Shown here: positions 26,293 through 35,777 of the stretch, in pieces | Numbering within the stretch: the stretch's first letter is position 1 | How the letters are laid out: every line of letters begins with the position of its first letter | Assembly: GCA_963729195.1 (NCBI GenBank) | Contig: CAVSNF010000004.1 | Location: 1-64,000 of the forward strand | Direction: 5' to 3' | DNA length: 64,000 bases | From: CAVPTL01 sp963729195 | GTDB lineage: Bacteria > Actinomycetota > Thermoleophilia > Gaiellales > JAICJC01 | The notes under the pieces: model-generated | Databases searched by the model: none | What the model was told of the DNA's origin: nothing | Seen by the model: only the letters and a program-made list of their open reading frames with translations | Translations under genes and position numbers: made by a program

Positions 26293-29101
26293 TGCAGGTC
26301 GCCCTCCGCGGGTTGTGGGGCCGCAAGCTGCGCACTGTCCTGACGGCGCTTTCGATCATCCTGGGCACGTCCATGATCACCGGCACCTTCATCCTCCGCG
26401 ATCAGATCAACAACGCCTTCTCGAGCATCTTCCACGAAGGCAACCAGGGCATCGACGTGGTGCTCTCCAAGAAGACCGCCTTCACGTCGGACAACGGTGC
26501 GGTGCCGGGGCCGCTGCCCGAGCGGTGATCGCGACCGCGGCCGGCGTCGACGGCGTGAAGAAAGCCGAGGGGCAGATCCAGGCCACCGGTTCGATCGTGG
26601 TGGACGGCAAGTACGTGACCGGCAGCGGCGGCGCGCCGAACCTGGTGTTCTCGTACGTGACCGAGCCGTTCTCGAACTCTCAGTTCACCAGCGGCGGGCC
26701 GCCCACCGAGGGCTCGGTTGCCGTCAACCAGAAGCTCGCCAACGACGAGCATCTGAAGGTCGGCCAACAGCTCCAGATCGCCACCGACAAGGGCGTGGTG
26801 GCTGCCAGGTTGTCCGGCATCTTCAAGCTGTCGGGGGTGTCGTCGATCGGCGGCGCGACCCTGGTGGTGCCGACCTTCAAGGACGCTCAGCGCTGGTTCG
26901 ACCGTATCGGCAGAACGTCGGTGGTGTATCTCCAGGCCGAGCCGGGAGTGACACCCACCGAGCTGAAAAAGCGCGTGGTGGCGGCGGTGCCGAGCGATGT
27001 CAAGGTGCAGACCGGCGAGCAGAACGCCGACGAGCAGACCCAAAACGTCGAGAGCTCCACCAGCTTCATCACCTATGCCTTGCTGGCGTTTGCCGGCGCA
27101 GCGGTGTTCGTCGGCCTCTTCATCATCTTCAACACCTTCTCGATCACCGTCGCCCAGCGCATCAGGGAGTTCGCCATGCTGCGCACCCTGGGCGCCAGCC
27201 GCCGGCAGGTGCTGCGATCGGTGCTGATCGAGGCCGGCCTGATGGGGCTGGTGGCGTCGGTGCTCGGAATCGGACTGGGCGTCCTGCTCGCCATCGGCCT
27301 CAACGCGCTCTTCAAGGCGATCGGTGTCGATCTGCCCACAGCTCCGATCTCGATCCCGCTGGTCAACGCGGTGCTGCTGCCGCTGGCAGTCGGCGTGGGC
27401 GCCGCGCTGATCGCATCGATAGCCCCCGCGATCCGCGCGACCAGGGTTCCGCCGATCGCCGCGCTGCGCGAAGGGTTCGTGCTGCCGCCGGGCCGGCTGG
27501 CGCCGTATGTGCCCTACATCGGGCTGGCCACAGCCCTGCTCGGAGTTGGGCTGATCGCCTATGCGATCAGTGCCGGCGGCGGCGGCAGCCGGGTGCTCTT
27601 GACGATGGCTGCGGGGGCGGTCATCGCGTTCCTCGGGGTCGCGATGCTCTCGCGGATCCTGATCACGCCGATGGCGGCGGTGCTGGGAATCGGCCTGCAG
27701 GGTCTGCTCTGGTTCTGGCGGCTGCTGGGCCGGTTGCGAGACAAGGTGCCTCTGCTGGGTCGCTTCGTCCGCTGGCTCGGGTATGTGCTCACCCTGGGGT
27801 GCGTATGGATCGGCATCATCACGATCGTGGTGATGGCGATCATTCTGATCAGCTCGGGCGCGAGCGCTGGTGGTGCGGTGGGGGCACTGGTGGTGCTCGC
27901 CATCGGGGGAGCGCTGACGGTGTTTCTGTGGATTCGACGGCCGCGGGATTGGCCGTGGGATCCCGCTTCGCCGACGGCAGGGCGCCTGGCCCGCGAGAAC
28001 ACCGCCCGCAACCCCGGTCGCACGGCGGTGACCTCCGCCGCACTCATGATCGGGGTGGCGCTGATCGTGTTCGTGGCGACCTTCGTGAACGGCTTCAAGG
28101 ACTCGTTCCTGGGCGCGATCGATCGATCGATCACAAGCGATTTGATCATCCAGGGCCAGAACTTCGGATCAGTCCCCGCAGCTGCCGTGGAGGCCGCCAA
28201 TCAGGTGCCGGGGGTGAAGACCGCCTCGGGCCTGCAGTTCACCGAGGCAAAGATCAACAATGGCGGCACGGACGTCGTCAACGGCGTCGATCCGGCGTCT
28301 TTCTCGCAGGTGTACAAGTTCGACTGGCTGAACGGCGGCTCAAACAGCCAGCTGACCAACCTGGGGTCGGATCAAGCGCTGATCGAGGAGCAGTTCGCCA
28401 AGTCCCACGACCTGTCGACGGGCGACTCGTTCACGCTCACCGGAATCGACGGCAACAAGCTCCACCTGGAAGTCGCCGGCGAGTACAAGGACCCCAATCT
28501 GATGACCGGCCTGATCATCCCGTCGACCACGTTCGACAAGTTCGCCCCCGGCAACAAGGATCCGGGGATCGTGCTGGTCGAGTTCGACCAAGGCCCTCAG
28601 GGCGACCACGCCAAACAGGCGATCACCCAGGCGCTCAAGTCGTTCCCCGGCGCCAAGGTGCAGACCAACGCCGAGTACAAGGCCGACGCTGAGAGCTTCG
28701 TCAACGGCCTTCTGCAACTCCTCTATGTCCTGCTCGCCATGTGCCTGATCATCTCGCTGATCGGCATCGTCAACACGCTTGCCCTCTCGGTGTTCGAGCG
28801 CACCCGCGAGATCGGCACCCTGCGGGCTGTCGGGATGACCCGCCGCCAGCTGCGCCGCGTGATCCGCTACGAGTCGACGATCACCGCCATCATCGGCGGA
28901 GTGTTCGGGATCGCTGTGGGGCTGCTGTTCGGGTGGATCGTCGCCCGGGGCCTGGCCGACCAGGGCCTGGTGTTCGTGGTGCCCTACACCCAGCTCTTCT
29001 GGTTCTTCGTCGTCGCCACCGTGTTCGGTGTGCTGGCGGCGATCCTGCCCGCCCGCCGAGCCGCCAAGCTGAACGTGCTCGACGCCCTCCAGTACGAGTA
29101 G
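26289..29101 (+). CDS. ABC transporter permease with two FtsX domains
   Basis: About 937 residues. The N-terminal membrane helix (LRTVLTALSIILGTSMITGTF) is followed by a MacB-like periplasmic domain, an FtsX block (ALLAFAGAAVFVGLFIIFNTF, RIREFAMLRTLGASRRQVLRSV), four to six further helices, a second periplasmic domain and a terminal FtsX block (SVFERTREIGTLRAVGMTRRQ, VPYTQLFWFFVVATVFGVLAA). One frameshift near 26515 separates the first 75 residues. Start is GTG 26289 or ATG 26292. It works with the ATPase encoded just before it. The last codon abuts a dispersed palindrome. Confidence 0.92.
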
Positions 29102-29133
29102 GTGAATAACGGTGCCTGGCACCGTTATTCACC
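29101..29133. repeat. Dispersed palindrome, copy 3
   Basis: A 33-bp palindrome with 16-bp arms (GGTGAATAACGGTGCC) and a central T, arms fully complementary. It starts at the last base of the permease stop codon and precedes a new promoter, the position of a terminator. Confidence 0.95.
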
Positions 29134-29157
29134 TCGGAGTACGACAGGCGGCCTCAA

Positions 29158-29163
29158 TATGAT
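29158..29163 (+). promoter_or_regulatory. Candidate -10 box TATGAT for the 29172 gene
   Basis: TATGAT is followed by 8 bp and the ATG at 29172, with no Shine-Dalgarno, consistent with a leaderless transcript. Confidence 0.5.
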
Positions 29164-29171
29164 CCGCGAGC

Positions 29172-30188
29172 ATGATCGACTGGCTCCAGCAGTTGTGGGA
29201 CACGCTCACCGCGATCTCCCTGCCGATCCTGATTCTGGGGATCACGTTTCAGACTGCGCAGACGCTTCTGGTGGCGCTCGCGTGGCGAAACATCCTGCGC
29301 GCCGCCTACCCTGACAGCAACGTCACCTACCGCCCGATCATGGGCTACTACGCCGGCGGGAACGGGCTGAACGCGATCCTGCCGGCATCGGCAGGCACCG
29401 TGGCGATGCTGGGGCTGTTTCGCACGTCGATCAAGGGATCGACCGTGGCCGGAGTGCTGGGCGCCACCGTGGTCGAAAACATCTTCTTCGGGATCATGGG
29501 CTTCATCGTGTACCTGTGGCTCTTCCTGGGCGTGGCCGGATCGTTCGACGTCAAGCTGGGATGGTTCTCGGAGCACTGGGGGCTCACGATCATCATCATC
29601 GTGGCCGGTGGCTTGCTGTGCTTCATCGTCGGCAAGATCCTGTGGCACAGGTTCCAAAAGACCTGGGAGAACGCCAAAGAGGGCGGCGCGATCGTCGCCG
29701 ACCGCAAGAAGTTCATGACCCAGGTGGTCGGTGTGGAGGCGCTCTCCTACATCGCTCGGATGGGCGTGAACGCGACCTTCATGTACGCCTACGACATCCC
29801 GGTGTCGGTGACCAACGTGTTCCTGATCGTGGCCGCCTCCTCGATCTCGTCAACAGTGGCCGTGGCGCCGGGGGCGGTGGGCGCCCAGACCGCGCTCGCC
29901 CAGGTGGTGCTGGCGCCGGTGGCATCGGCAAGCGCCATCACCACCTATACGGTCGGCCAGGCGCTGATCACCACCGCCTGGAACGCCGCCTTCGGCCTCA
30001 CCATGCTGGCCCGCACGATCGGCTGGAAGGACACCAAGGCACTGATTCATGTCAAGAAGAAGAAGGAGGGCGGGGATGTCCACGCCGCAGCCGGCGATGC
30101 CGGTGCCGTGCCGGTGACCAATCCCCCGCCCGACGCCAACCAGCCCCGCTGGCATGGGTTCCGCCGCCACCGCCACAAGGACGAGTGA
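29172..30188 (+). CDS. Flippase-like integral membrane protein (LPG_synthase_TM / UPF0104)
   Basis: 338 residues, intact, with about eight membrane segments. The family pattern is visible in YYAGGNGLNAILPASAGTVAML, LGATVVENIFFGI, and SSTVAVAPGAVGAQTALAQVVL. The C-terminus is a charged cytoplasmic tail rich in Lys, His and Pro. Members include the membrane part of lysyl-phosphatidylglycerol synthases, but no synthase domain is present, so a lipid-linked transport role is the best guess. The gene converges on a second member of the same family (30202-32632), with only 13 bp between stops. Confidence 0.8.
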   Translation: MIDWLQQLWDTLTAISLPILILGITFQTAQTLLVALAWRNILRAAYPDSNVTYRPIMGYYAGGNGLNAILPASAGTVAMLGLFRTSIKGSTVAGVLGATVVENIFFGIMGFIVYLWLFLGVAGSFDVKLGWFSEHWGLTIIIIVAGGLLCFIVGKILWHRFQKTWENAKEGGAIVADRKKFMTQVVGVEALSYIARMGVNATFMYAYDIPVSVTNVFLIVAASSISSTVAVAPGAVGAQTALAQVVLAPVASASAITTYTVGQALITTAWNAAFGLTMLARTIGWKDTKALIHVKKKKEGGDVHAAAGDAGAVPVTNPPPDANQPRWHGFRRHRHKDE

Positions 30189-30201
30189 CGCGAGCCGACC
30201 G

Positions 30202-32632
30202 TTACAGGTAGTTGTGCTGGGTGAGCCAGCGCATGGCGAAGAATCCCCACAGCGGCGGCAGATAGAACGTGCACACGCGGTAGATCAGCGCCGTTGCCAG
30301 CGCCGCCTCCTCCGACATGCCCGCGCCGGTCAGCCCCACCGTGAGCCCAAACTCGGTCACGCCGATGCCGCCGGGCACCGGGATGAAGCTCGCAAACAGT
30401 GACACGCTGAGGTTGATCACCAGCAGGTCGGCGAGCGAGATGTCGGCTCCGAGTCCGCGCGCGATGCATCCCAGCGCGATCGCAAACAGCACCTCGGTGG
30501 CGAGGTTGCCGCCCATCAGCATCGCCAGCTTGTGCGAGCCGCGCAGCGACGAGAGGGTCGTTCGCACCTGCGGCCACCACTTGTGCACGCGGCTCGTGAT
30601 CTGCCGCCGCAGTCGGGGCACCAGGGTGAATACGAGGATGTTGATGACCGCCAGCGCGACCAGGATGAACAGCAGCTTTTTGGCGCCTTCGGTGGGGATG
30701 TTGAAGTCGACCGACACGTCGGATTGCGAGAAGATCAGCAGCAGCACCAGCAGAATCGCCTGCAGCACGTTGCCGGCGAAGGAGTCGATCGCGCCGGAGG
30801 TGACGGCTGAGGCCGGCGGCACGCCCAGCCGCTGGAAGAAGCGGATGTTCACGGCCATGCGGGCGAAGTTGGACGGCAACGCCAGGTTCATGTAGCTGGT
30901 CGCCAGCTGCATCGCGTACACCGGCCCGAACGGGAGCTCGGCGGCCACCGAGCCCATGGTCGAAAGCGATTGGGTCAGGCGCGGGGTCTGGGCGATCACA
31001 AAGCCCAGCGCGATCCACGCCCAGGTGGCATCCTGCAGGCTCTCGCGCAGCTGATCCACGTCGACCCCGCTGACCGCCCCGATCACGGTGGTGGTGGCAA
31101 GCACCAACAGCGCCAGCTGGATCATCGACCCCCACGTCACTCGCCGCAGCTTGGCCAGCTGCGGCGGCTCGGCCCCCGCCAACTCGGTCGCGTCCTGCCG
31201 CAGCTTGTTGAGATCGACCTCCGCAGTCTTCAGCTGACGGCGCAGCGTCGTCCCGATGGCGGCGGCCTGGAGATAGGGCAGCAGAGTGGTGATGCCGTCG
31301 GCACCGAGCGACTGGTGGGCTGCCTGCAACGCCCGCTCGGGGGTGGTCAGAGCGGCTGTGGTCGCGAGCAGGCGGGCATGGTCGGTCGCGATCTGCTCCT
31401 CCGAAGGGCGCCACGCTGGCCGCCTCGAAGTCGATCAGCCCGACCACGCCGTCGCGCACGACCACGGTGCGGGGGCCGATGCGAACGTGAGCGATGCTCG
31501 CCCGGCCGAGCATGCTCACCGTCTGCCAGCACTCGCGCAGCAGTCCGTCGTCCAGCTCCTCGGCAGACAGATCACCGATGGGGCGACCGTTGCCGCGCAG
31601 TACCAGCAGCGCATCGTCATAGCCCGACGACCCCGCCGTCACCACCTGGCGGGTGGGCACGCCGGCGTTCTCGGCCAGCAGCGTGACGAAGGCCTCGTGC
31701 TCCACCGCCTGGGAACGGCTCGCCCGCAACCCGGGGCCAGAATCGCGGTACCACAGGGTGCGCCACAACTTCTCGACCAACTGGTTGTCGTAGGCGTCGC
31801 GGCCGTACACCTTGACCACCAGCGGCATGCCGTCGGGATCACGCCCACGGGCCACGAACGCTCCGGTGTCGCCGCGATCGACCCGCTCCAGGTCGCTCGC
31901 CGGGACGCCCAGCTGCTTGAGCCCGTCCGACACCTCGTCCAGCTCGGGGTAGCCGGCCGACGTGCCGAACGCGAGCCGGATCGCGGTGGCAGCGATGACC
32001 GCAATCAGCAGTGCCGCCACGGTGCCGCCGGGGTTGACGTTGTCGGCGAAGAACGCAGACAACGCCCCGAGCAAAAACAGCCAGCGGGTCAGCCGCTGCA
32101 GCGGGCGAGTCAGGTGAGGCGAGATCGCGAGCACCACCACCGCGCTTTGCACCACCCGCACCGCCGGCAGGTTCTTGCCGCTGAACTCGCCACCGATGAC
32201 CGCGCTCAGCTCCGGCCAGCTGCCGGATGCGATCCGCGAGACGACGAACGCGAGCACCACCGCCAGTGCCAGCGAGGCCAGCGCCTGGCCGAGCACGATC
32301 CGCCTGCGACGGGCCAGCGCGGTGATCACGAGGATCACCGCCCACAGCGTCAGCAGGTCGAAGAAGAACGCCCACACCGGATCGAGGAACGACGGTGCGC
32401 TACTGAGAAACGTGGCCAGCGGGGTGGACGCGTCGCCTACCGGGAACGCGATCACGATCGCCGCCAGAGCGATCACCGACGGCGCCAGCAGCAGCACGTC
32501 GGATGCCCGGCGGGACCGTGGCTGTCCCGGCGACGAGGAGTACACGCGGATTCCGTGCCGGAATACTCCAGGGGTTACCAGAACACCGCGCGGTGCGCGT
32601 GCGGGGTCGGCAGAGCCGGCCTGGTCGGTCAT
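30202..32632 (-). CDS. Membrane protein: kinase-like domain fused to flippase-like (LPG_synthase_TM) domain
   Basis: About 809 residues. The N-terminal third has six or so hydrophobic helices. It is followed by a cytoplasmic kinase-like domain: GMPLVVKVYGRDAYDNQLVEK (lysine region), QAVEHEAFVTLLAENAGVPT, DALLVLRGNGRPIG, then SIAHVRIGPRTVVVRDG and GLIDFEAAS, which read as catalytic-loop and DFE-like motifs. The C-terminal domain is flippase-like (LPSNFARMAVNIRFFQRLGVP, ASFIPVPGGIGVTEFGLTVGLTG). One frameshift near 31415 lies between kinase and flippase parts. Similar multi-domain proteins occur in actinobacteria; the kinase substrate and transported lipid are unknown. Confidence 0.78.
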
Positions 32633-32674
32633 GAGGTGGAGTATGCAGACCGGTCAAGACGGCGCCCCGAATGC

Positions 32675-32712
32675 CGAACGCCCCCGGACGCTGGTGCGGC
32701 CGGGGGCGTTCG
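32675..32712 (-). terminator. Hairpin after the Flp pilin gene
   Basis: A perfect 13-bp stem (CGAACGCCCCCGG and its complement) with a 12-nt loop lies 20 bp beyond the pilin stop. There is no T-run, so it is terminator-like by position and stem only. Confidence 0.6.
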
Positions 32713-32731
32713 ACGGGGAAACGGCGGCGAT

Positions 32732-32902
32732 TTAAGAGAGGAAGCCGATGACCGTCTGGATGGTGTTTTGAATCGAGCCGGTGAGCAGAAGCAGAGTGGC
32801 CAGCACAGCGAGCGTGATGACCGTCATCAGCACTGCGTATTCCGCAGTCGTCTGACCTGACTCCCGACCCGACCCAGCAACGGTGTGCGTTACCTGCTGC
32901 AT
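32732..32902 (-). CDS. Flp/TadE-type pilin, 56 aa
   Basis: A 56-residue protein not usually called because of its size. It has a short polar leader, then SGQTTAEYAVLMTVITLAVL, the Flp-pilin pattern in which a prepilin peptidase would cut before the G-Q-T-x-x-E-Y-A block, and a long hydrophobic helix ending GSIQNTIQTVIGFLS. The glutamate at mature position 5 and the following tyrosine are present. GGAG lies upstream of the ATG at 32900-32902 and a strong hairpin follows the stop. No tad assembly genes are in the window, so the assembly machinery must be elsewhere. Confidence 0.8.
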   Translation of the reverse strand: MQQVTHTVAGSGRESGQTTAEYAVLMTVITLAVLATLLLLTGSIQNTIQTVIGFLS

Positions 32903-32993
32903 GATGAAAGAACTCCTACCGGATTGGTGTACTTCGAACGTACGCCAAAATCGCAGCTCCGCAAGACCCGACGGGCGAAATGCTTGTCCCCGG

Positions 32994-33432
32994 TTACGGC
33001 GCCGGCGTGAGGCCGTGGCGCACCATCACCGCTGCCATGGCGGCGGGATCCGGCGGGCCGCCCGCTGCCCGCACCAGGTCGGCCAGCTCGCGGAAGTAGT
33101 CCGGGCCCGAGAATCCCGGGGGTCACGATCGCCAGTGCAGTTGCGTCGGAGTCGTGCGTGTTCTCGAAGTGGTGCACAGCTCCACGGGGGATGCACAGCA
33201 CCTCACCTTGGGCGACGTCGGTGACGGTTCCCTCGACCGTCCAGGTGAGCACGCCCTCGAGCCCGTAGATGGTCTCCTCGTAGCCGTCGTGGCTGTGTGC
33301 GATCGGCACCCGTGCGCCGGCGGGCACGTCGAACTCGAATACCGCCACCGATTCCGCGGAGGCCGCGCCCTCGAGCAGGAATCGAATCGACAGCTGACCC
33401 AGATTGATCTCTTCGTGTGTTCCGGTGCTCAT
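32994..33432 (-). CDS. Cupin-domain protein
   Basis: About 145 residues. The cupin metal-binding pattern reads PIAHSHDGYEETIYGLEGVL (H-x-H, E) and CIPRGAVHHFENTHD (second motif with His). One frameshift near 33115 lies in a C/G run; the resumed frame gives FSGPDYFRELADLVRAAG and the stop at 32994. The gene is divergent from a MarR regulator, with 41 bp between starts and an operator-like palindrome inside, so it is probably that regulator's target. Substrate unknown; many such proteins bind a metal and a small acid. Confidence 0.8.
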
Positions 33433-33457
33433 GGCGTCCCCTTCGTCCAGATGGTAA

Positions 33458-33469
33458 AGTCACTTGACT
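33458..33469. promoter_or_regulatory. Operator-like palindrome AGTCA-CT-TGACT
   Basis: Perfect 5-bp arms spaced by 2 bp, between the divergent cupin and MarR genes. It is a likely MarR binding site. Confidence 0.6.
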
Positions 33470-33473
33470 GTAC

Positions 33474-33950
33474 ATGACCGAAGACACTTCGTCAAGTCAT
33501 TTTACTGAATCTGCGATCTCGAGCGAGCCCTTCGGCCCGCCGCTGATCGGCGCGCTGCTGCGGATACCGCTCGATGCCGTGCGACGACGGATGCTGGAGC
33601 GACTGCACGAGCACGGGTTCGACGACCTCGACCCGGCCCACCTGACCGTCCTGCAGTACCCCGGCCCCCAGGGCATGCGACCGTCCGACCTGGCGGTGCA
33701 GCTGCGCATCAGCAAGCAGGCACTCAACTACCTGCTGGGACAGCTCGAGAGCGGCGGATACCTCGAGCGCCGACCCGACCCCGACGATCTGCGCTCCAAG
33801 CGGATCGTGCTCACCAAACGCGGCACCAAGGTCGCCCACGTGATTCGCGAGGCGGTGGCCGAGATGGAAGCGACCTGGTCGAAGCAGCTCGGCCGGGAGC
33901 GCTTCGAGCGCCTGCGCGGGCTACTGCTCGAGCTCAACCAGCTCGTGTAG
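33474..33950 (+). CDS. MarR-family transcriptional regulator
   Basis: 158 residues, intact. The winged helix reads LTVLQYPGPQGMRPSDLAVQL, ISKQALNYLLGQLESGGYLER, then RPDPDDLRSKRIVLTKRG, the typical MarR wing. An N-terminal polar arm precedes it. It is divergent from the cupin gene. Two copies of an AGTCA-NN-T(G/T)ACT palindrome, one in the intergenic region and one inside its own first codons, suggest that it represses both promoters and itself. The inducing ligand is unknown. Confidence 0.9.
   Translation: MTEDTSSSHFTESAISSEPFGPPLIGALLRIPLDAVRRRMLERLHEHGFDDLDPAHLTVLQYPGPQGMRPSDLAVQLRISKQALNYLLGQLESGGYLERRPDPDDLRSKRIVLTKRGTKVAHVIREAVAEMEATWSKQLGRERFERLRGLLLELNQLV
33495..33506. promoter_or_regulatory. 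Second operator-like copy AGTCA-TT-TTACT
   Basis: Matches the 33458 site at 10 of 12 positions, 37 bp downstream, within the first codons of the marR-type gene. Confidence 0.45.
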
Positions 33951-33972
33951 CGGCATCGCATGGGACGGCAAG

Positions 33973-34045
33973 TGGGCGCAACAGGGCTCGAACCTGTGAC
34001 CTTCCGCGCGTGAAGCGGACGCTCTCCCAGCTGAGCTATGCGCCC
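33973..34045 (-). tRNA. tRNA-Val (CAC anticodon)
   Basis: A 73-nt cloverleaf: acceptor GGGCGCA/TGCGCCC, D arm GCTCAGCTGGGAGAGC, anticodon loop TTCACGC (anticodon CAC), T arm ACAGGTTCGAGCCCTGT, discriminator A. CCA is not encoded. It lies 58 bp from the 3' end of the Fic-fusion gene. I see no duplicated 3' end of the tRNA that would mark an integrated element. Confidence 0.96.
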
Positions 34046-34102
34046 TGGGGTGCGCACAGGATATCGCGACGGCCACCCCCGGGCGGAGGCACGAGCATTT
34101 GA

Positions 34103-35605
34103 TCATGCACCGCTCTCCGGAAGGACGCGACTCGGGAGGACGAGCCGCCGACCGGGTTGGTCACCGTCCCCAGGATCAAGCAGCGCATTGGTGCGCGTGA
34201 GCAGGTCGATTGCTGTCTCCATCGTTGACCAATCCATCTCTGCCACAAACAGCTGGGCGTATTCGAGGACGCGCACGAATGGTTGCGGGTTCTGGTTTCG
34301 GCTGAGTGCTCGGAGCGCATCGAGGTAGTTGTCCCGATACCCGGTCGGGATAATCACTCGAGCCTGGTCGGCCGCCGCCAACTCCGCGTTCATCATCACC
34401 CGGGCGATCCGGCCGTTGCCGTCGTCAAACGGGTGGACCTCGGTCACGACGAACATCATCACGGCCGCTCGCGCGAACGGGTCTGTGAGAGGCGCCACGC
34501 GCTCAAACCCCTCGCGCAGGGTTCCCTCCACCATCGCCGGGGCCACAAACGCTGTCCCACCGGCCCGATTCGGGAGTTCCTTGAACTCTCCGGGGTGAGC
34601 TTCAGGGCGCCCACCCATCAGCGTTGCGTGTCGCTCGCGCAGCAGCTCGACAAACTCCTCGTACGAGGACGGCGTACGCCGCATCTCGATGGGATCCGCA
34701 ACGATCTCGTAGGTGCCTGTGATGTCGTGGGCATCAGCCGGCCGATTTGGGGGGATCACACCGTCGAGGGCGATATGCGCGGCCTCCTCGATCGTAAACT
34801 CGGTTCCTTCGATGAAATTCGAGAAGTACGCCTCGAAGAAGGAGAGCAGGTGGGACGTGGCGGCGTCGATGTCGAGCGGTCGGGCGGTTGGAGAGAGCCC
34901 TGAGACATGGTGCGTCAGCAGTTCGAACAGCGCGATCCGCTCAGGGTCGTACGGGGCACCAGCTTGGCGGCTACGAAGCACCGATGTCCGGGCGCCGATC
35001 CGGCGCGTCCCAAGCGCGGCGCCGATGAGCGGGTCAAGCACCTCCAACTCGCGCTCCAACCCAAGTTGTGGGGCGATCTCTCGCGCCTGCTCACGGTAGG
35101 CGTGTAGCCGATCCTCCCCCTGCGTTCGCACGATCCGGTCGAGCCAGAGTTCAAGCTCCTCGCGGTTGAGCGTGCGTGCAAGCCCCTTGGTCGCCCGGGA
35201 GGGCCGCAGGTTCTCCAAGAGCGCTCGAGGTGTCGCGCTCATCCACGCGGCGTCAGCAAGCTGGATGTCCGTTGGGTGGTGGCCGTGCCCACGCCTGGGG
35301 CGGACCGTCACCCCGGCAAGATTGAGATCGCGCGAGCGGGTCGGGTGCTCCACGAAGAGTTGTCCGCGCTCTGGCACGCCGCCCAAGTACGCGGACCGAT
35401 CCGAGACGACCGCGTCGGGTATCACCCGTCCGACAATCCTGTGCAGGTTGCGCCGCACCACCCGTTCCGGCTGCTCCGCGACGCGGTTCGTGTAGACCCC
35501 TGGCGCAAGGCGCATCAGCTCACCCCGGGCAGCCAGACGCGACACGGCGTTGTACTGGCCGACGGAGAAGACCAACTCGTCGTTATCACGCAGAATCTCA
35601 GCCAT
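34103..35605 (-). CDS. Fic-domain protein with AbiEi-like N-terminal winged helix
   Basis: 500 residues, intact. Residues 1-45 (SVGQYNAVSRLAARGELMRL, APGVYTN) look like the winged helix of AbiEi-type antitoxins, followed by a domain to about 170 with GVTVRPRRGHGHHPTDIQLAD and TPRALLENLRPSRA, also AbiEi-like. The C-terminal half is a Fic domain with the catalytic motif HPFDDGNGRIAR (His about 391). An inhibitory-helix motif SNFIEG (about 262-267, glutamate 266) precedes it, the arrangement of self-inhibited Fic AMPylases. Substrate unknown. It stands alone beside tRNA-Val, with a CATAAT box 8 bp before its ATG. Confidence 0.85.
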   Translation of the reverse strand: MAEILRDNDELVFSVGQYNAVSRLAARGELMRLAPGVYTNRVAEQPERVVRRNLHRIVGRVIPDAVVSDRSAYLGGVPERGQLFVEHPTRSRDLNLAGVTVRPRRGHGHHPTDIQLADAAWMSATPRALLENLRPSRATKGLARTLNREELELWLDRIVRTQGEDRLHAYREQAREIAPQLGLERELEVLDPLIGAALGTRRIGARTSVLRSRQAGAPYDPERIALFELLTHHVSGLSPTARPLDIDAATSHLLSFFEAYFSNFIEGTEFTIEEAAHIALDGVIPPNRPADAHDITGTYEIVADPIEMRRTPSSYEEFVELLRERHATLMGGRPEAHPGEFKELPNRAGGTAFVAPAMVEGTLREGFERVAPLTDPFARAAVMMFVVTEVHPFDDGNGRIARVMMNAELAAADQARVIIPTGYRDNYLDALRALSRNQNPQPFVRVLEYAQLFVAEMDWSTMETAIDLLTRTNALLDPGDGDQPGRRLVLPSRVLPESGA

Positions 35606-35613
35606 GCTGAGAG

Positions 35614-35619
35614 ATTATG
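35614..35619 (-). promoter_or_regulatory. Candidate -10 box CATAAT for the Fic gene
   Basis: On the minus strand CATAAT is followed by 8 bp and the ATG at 35605, with no Shine-Dalgarno, the same geometry as other leaderless candidates here. Confidence 0.4.
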
Positions 35620-35717
35620 CCATATAAGACGGGGTTGCGGAGATATTTTGTGGTTTAGTGAGCCTCAGTCCGTCCGTCAGAGGCTTCCGCTGCGCCGAGA
35701 GCACGTGTCAACGGGAG

Positions 35718-35739
35718 GGCGGCTAACAGTTGAGCCGCC
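35718..35739. other. Hairpin in the leader of the PhoD-like gene
   Basis: GGCGGCT and AGCCGCC pair across an 8-nt loop, 38 bp before the start codon at 35778. Function unknown. Confidence 0.35.
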
Positions 35740-35777
35740 GCGGTCGATCGGTTGGGTCGCATGGGGGACTCAGCCGG

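Noticed and set aside
34103..35605. Complete AbiE toxin-antitoxin system
   Set aside because: Only an AbiEi-like N-terminal region is present; no AbiEii nucleotidyltransferase gene is next to it.
33973..35605. Integrated genomic island at tRNA-Val
   Set aside because: No integrase, no second copy of the tRNA 3' end, and the flanking genes look chromosomal. Only the tRNA-Fic proximity remains.
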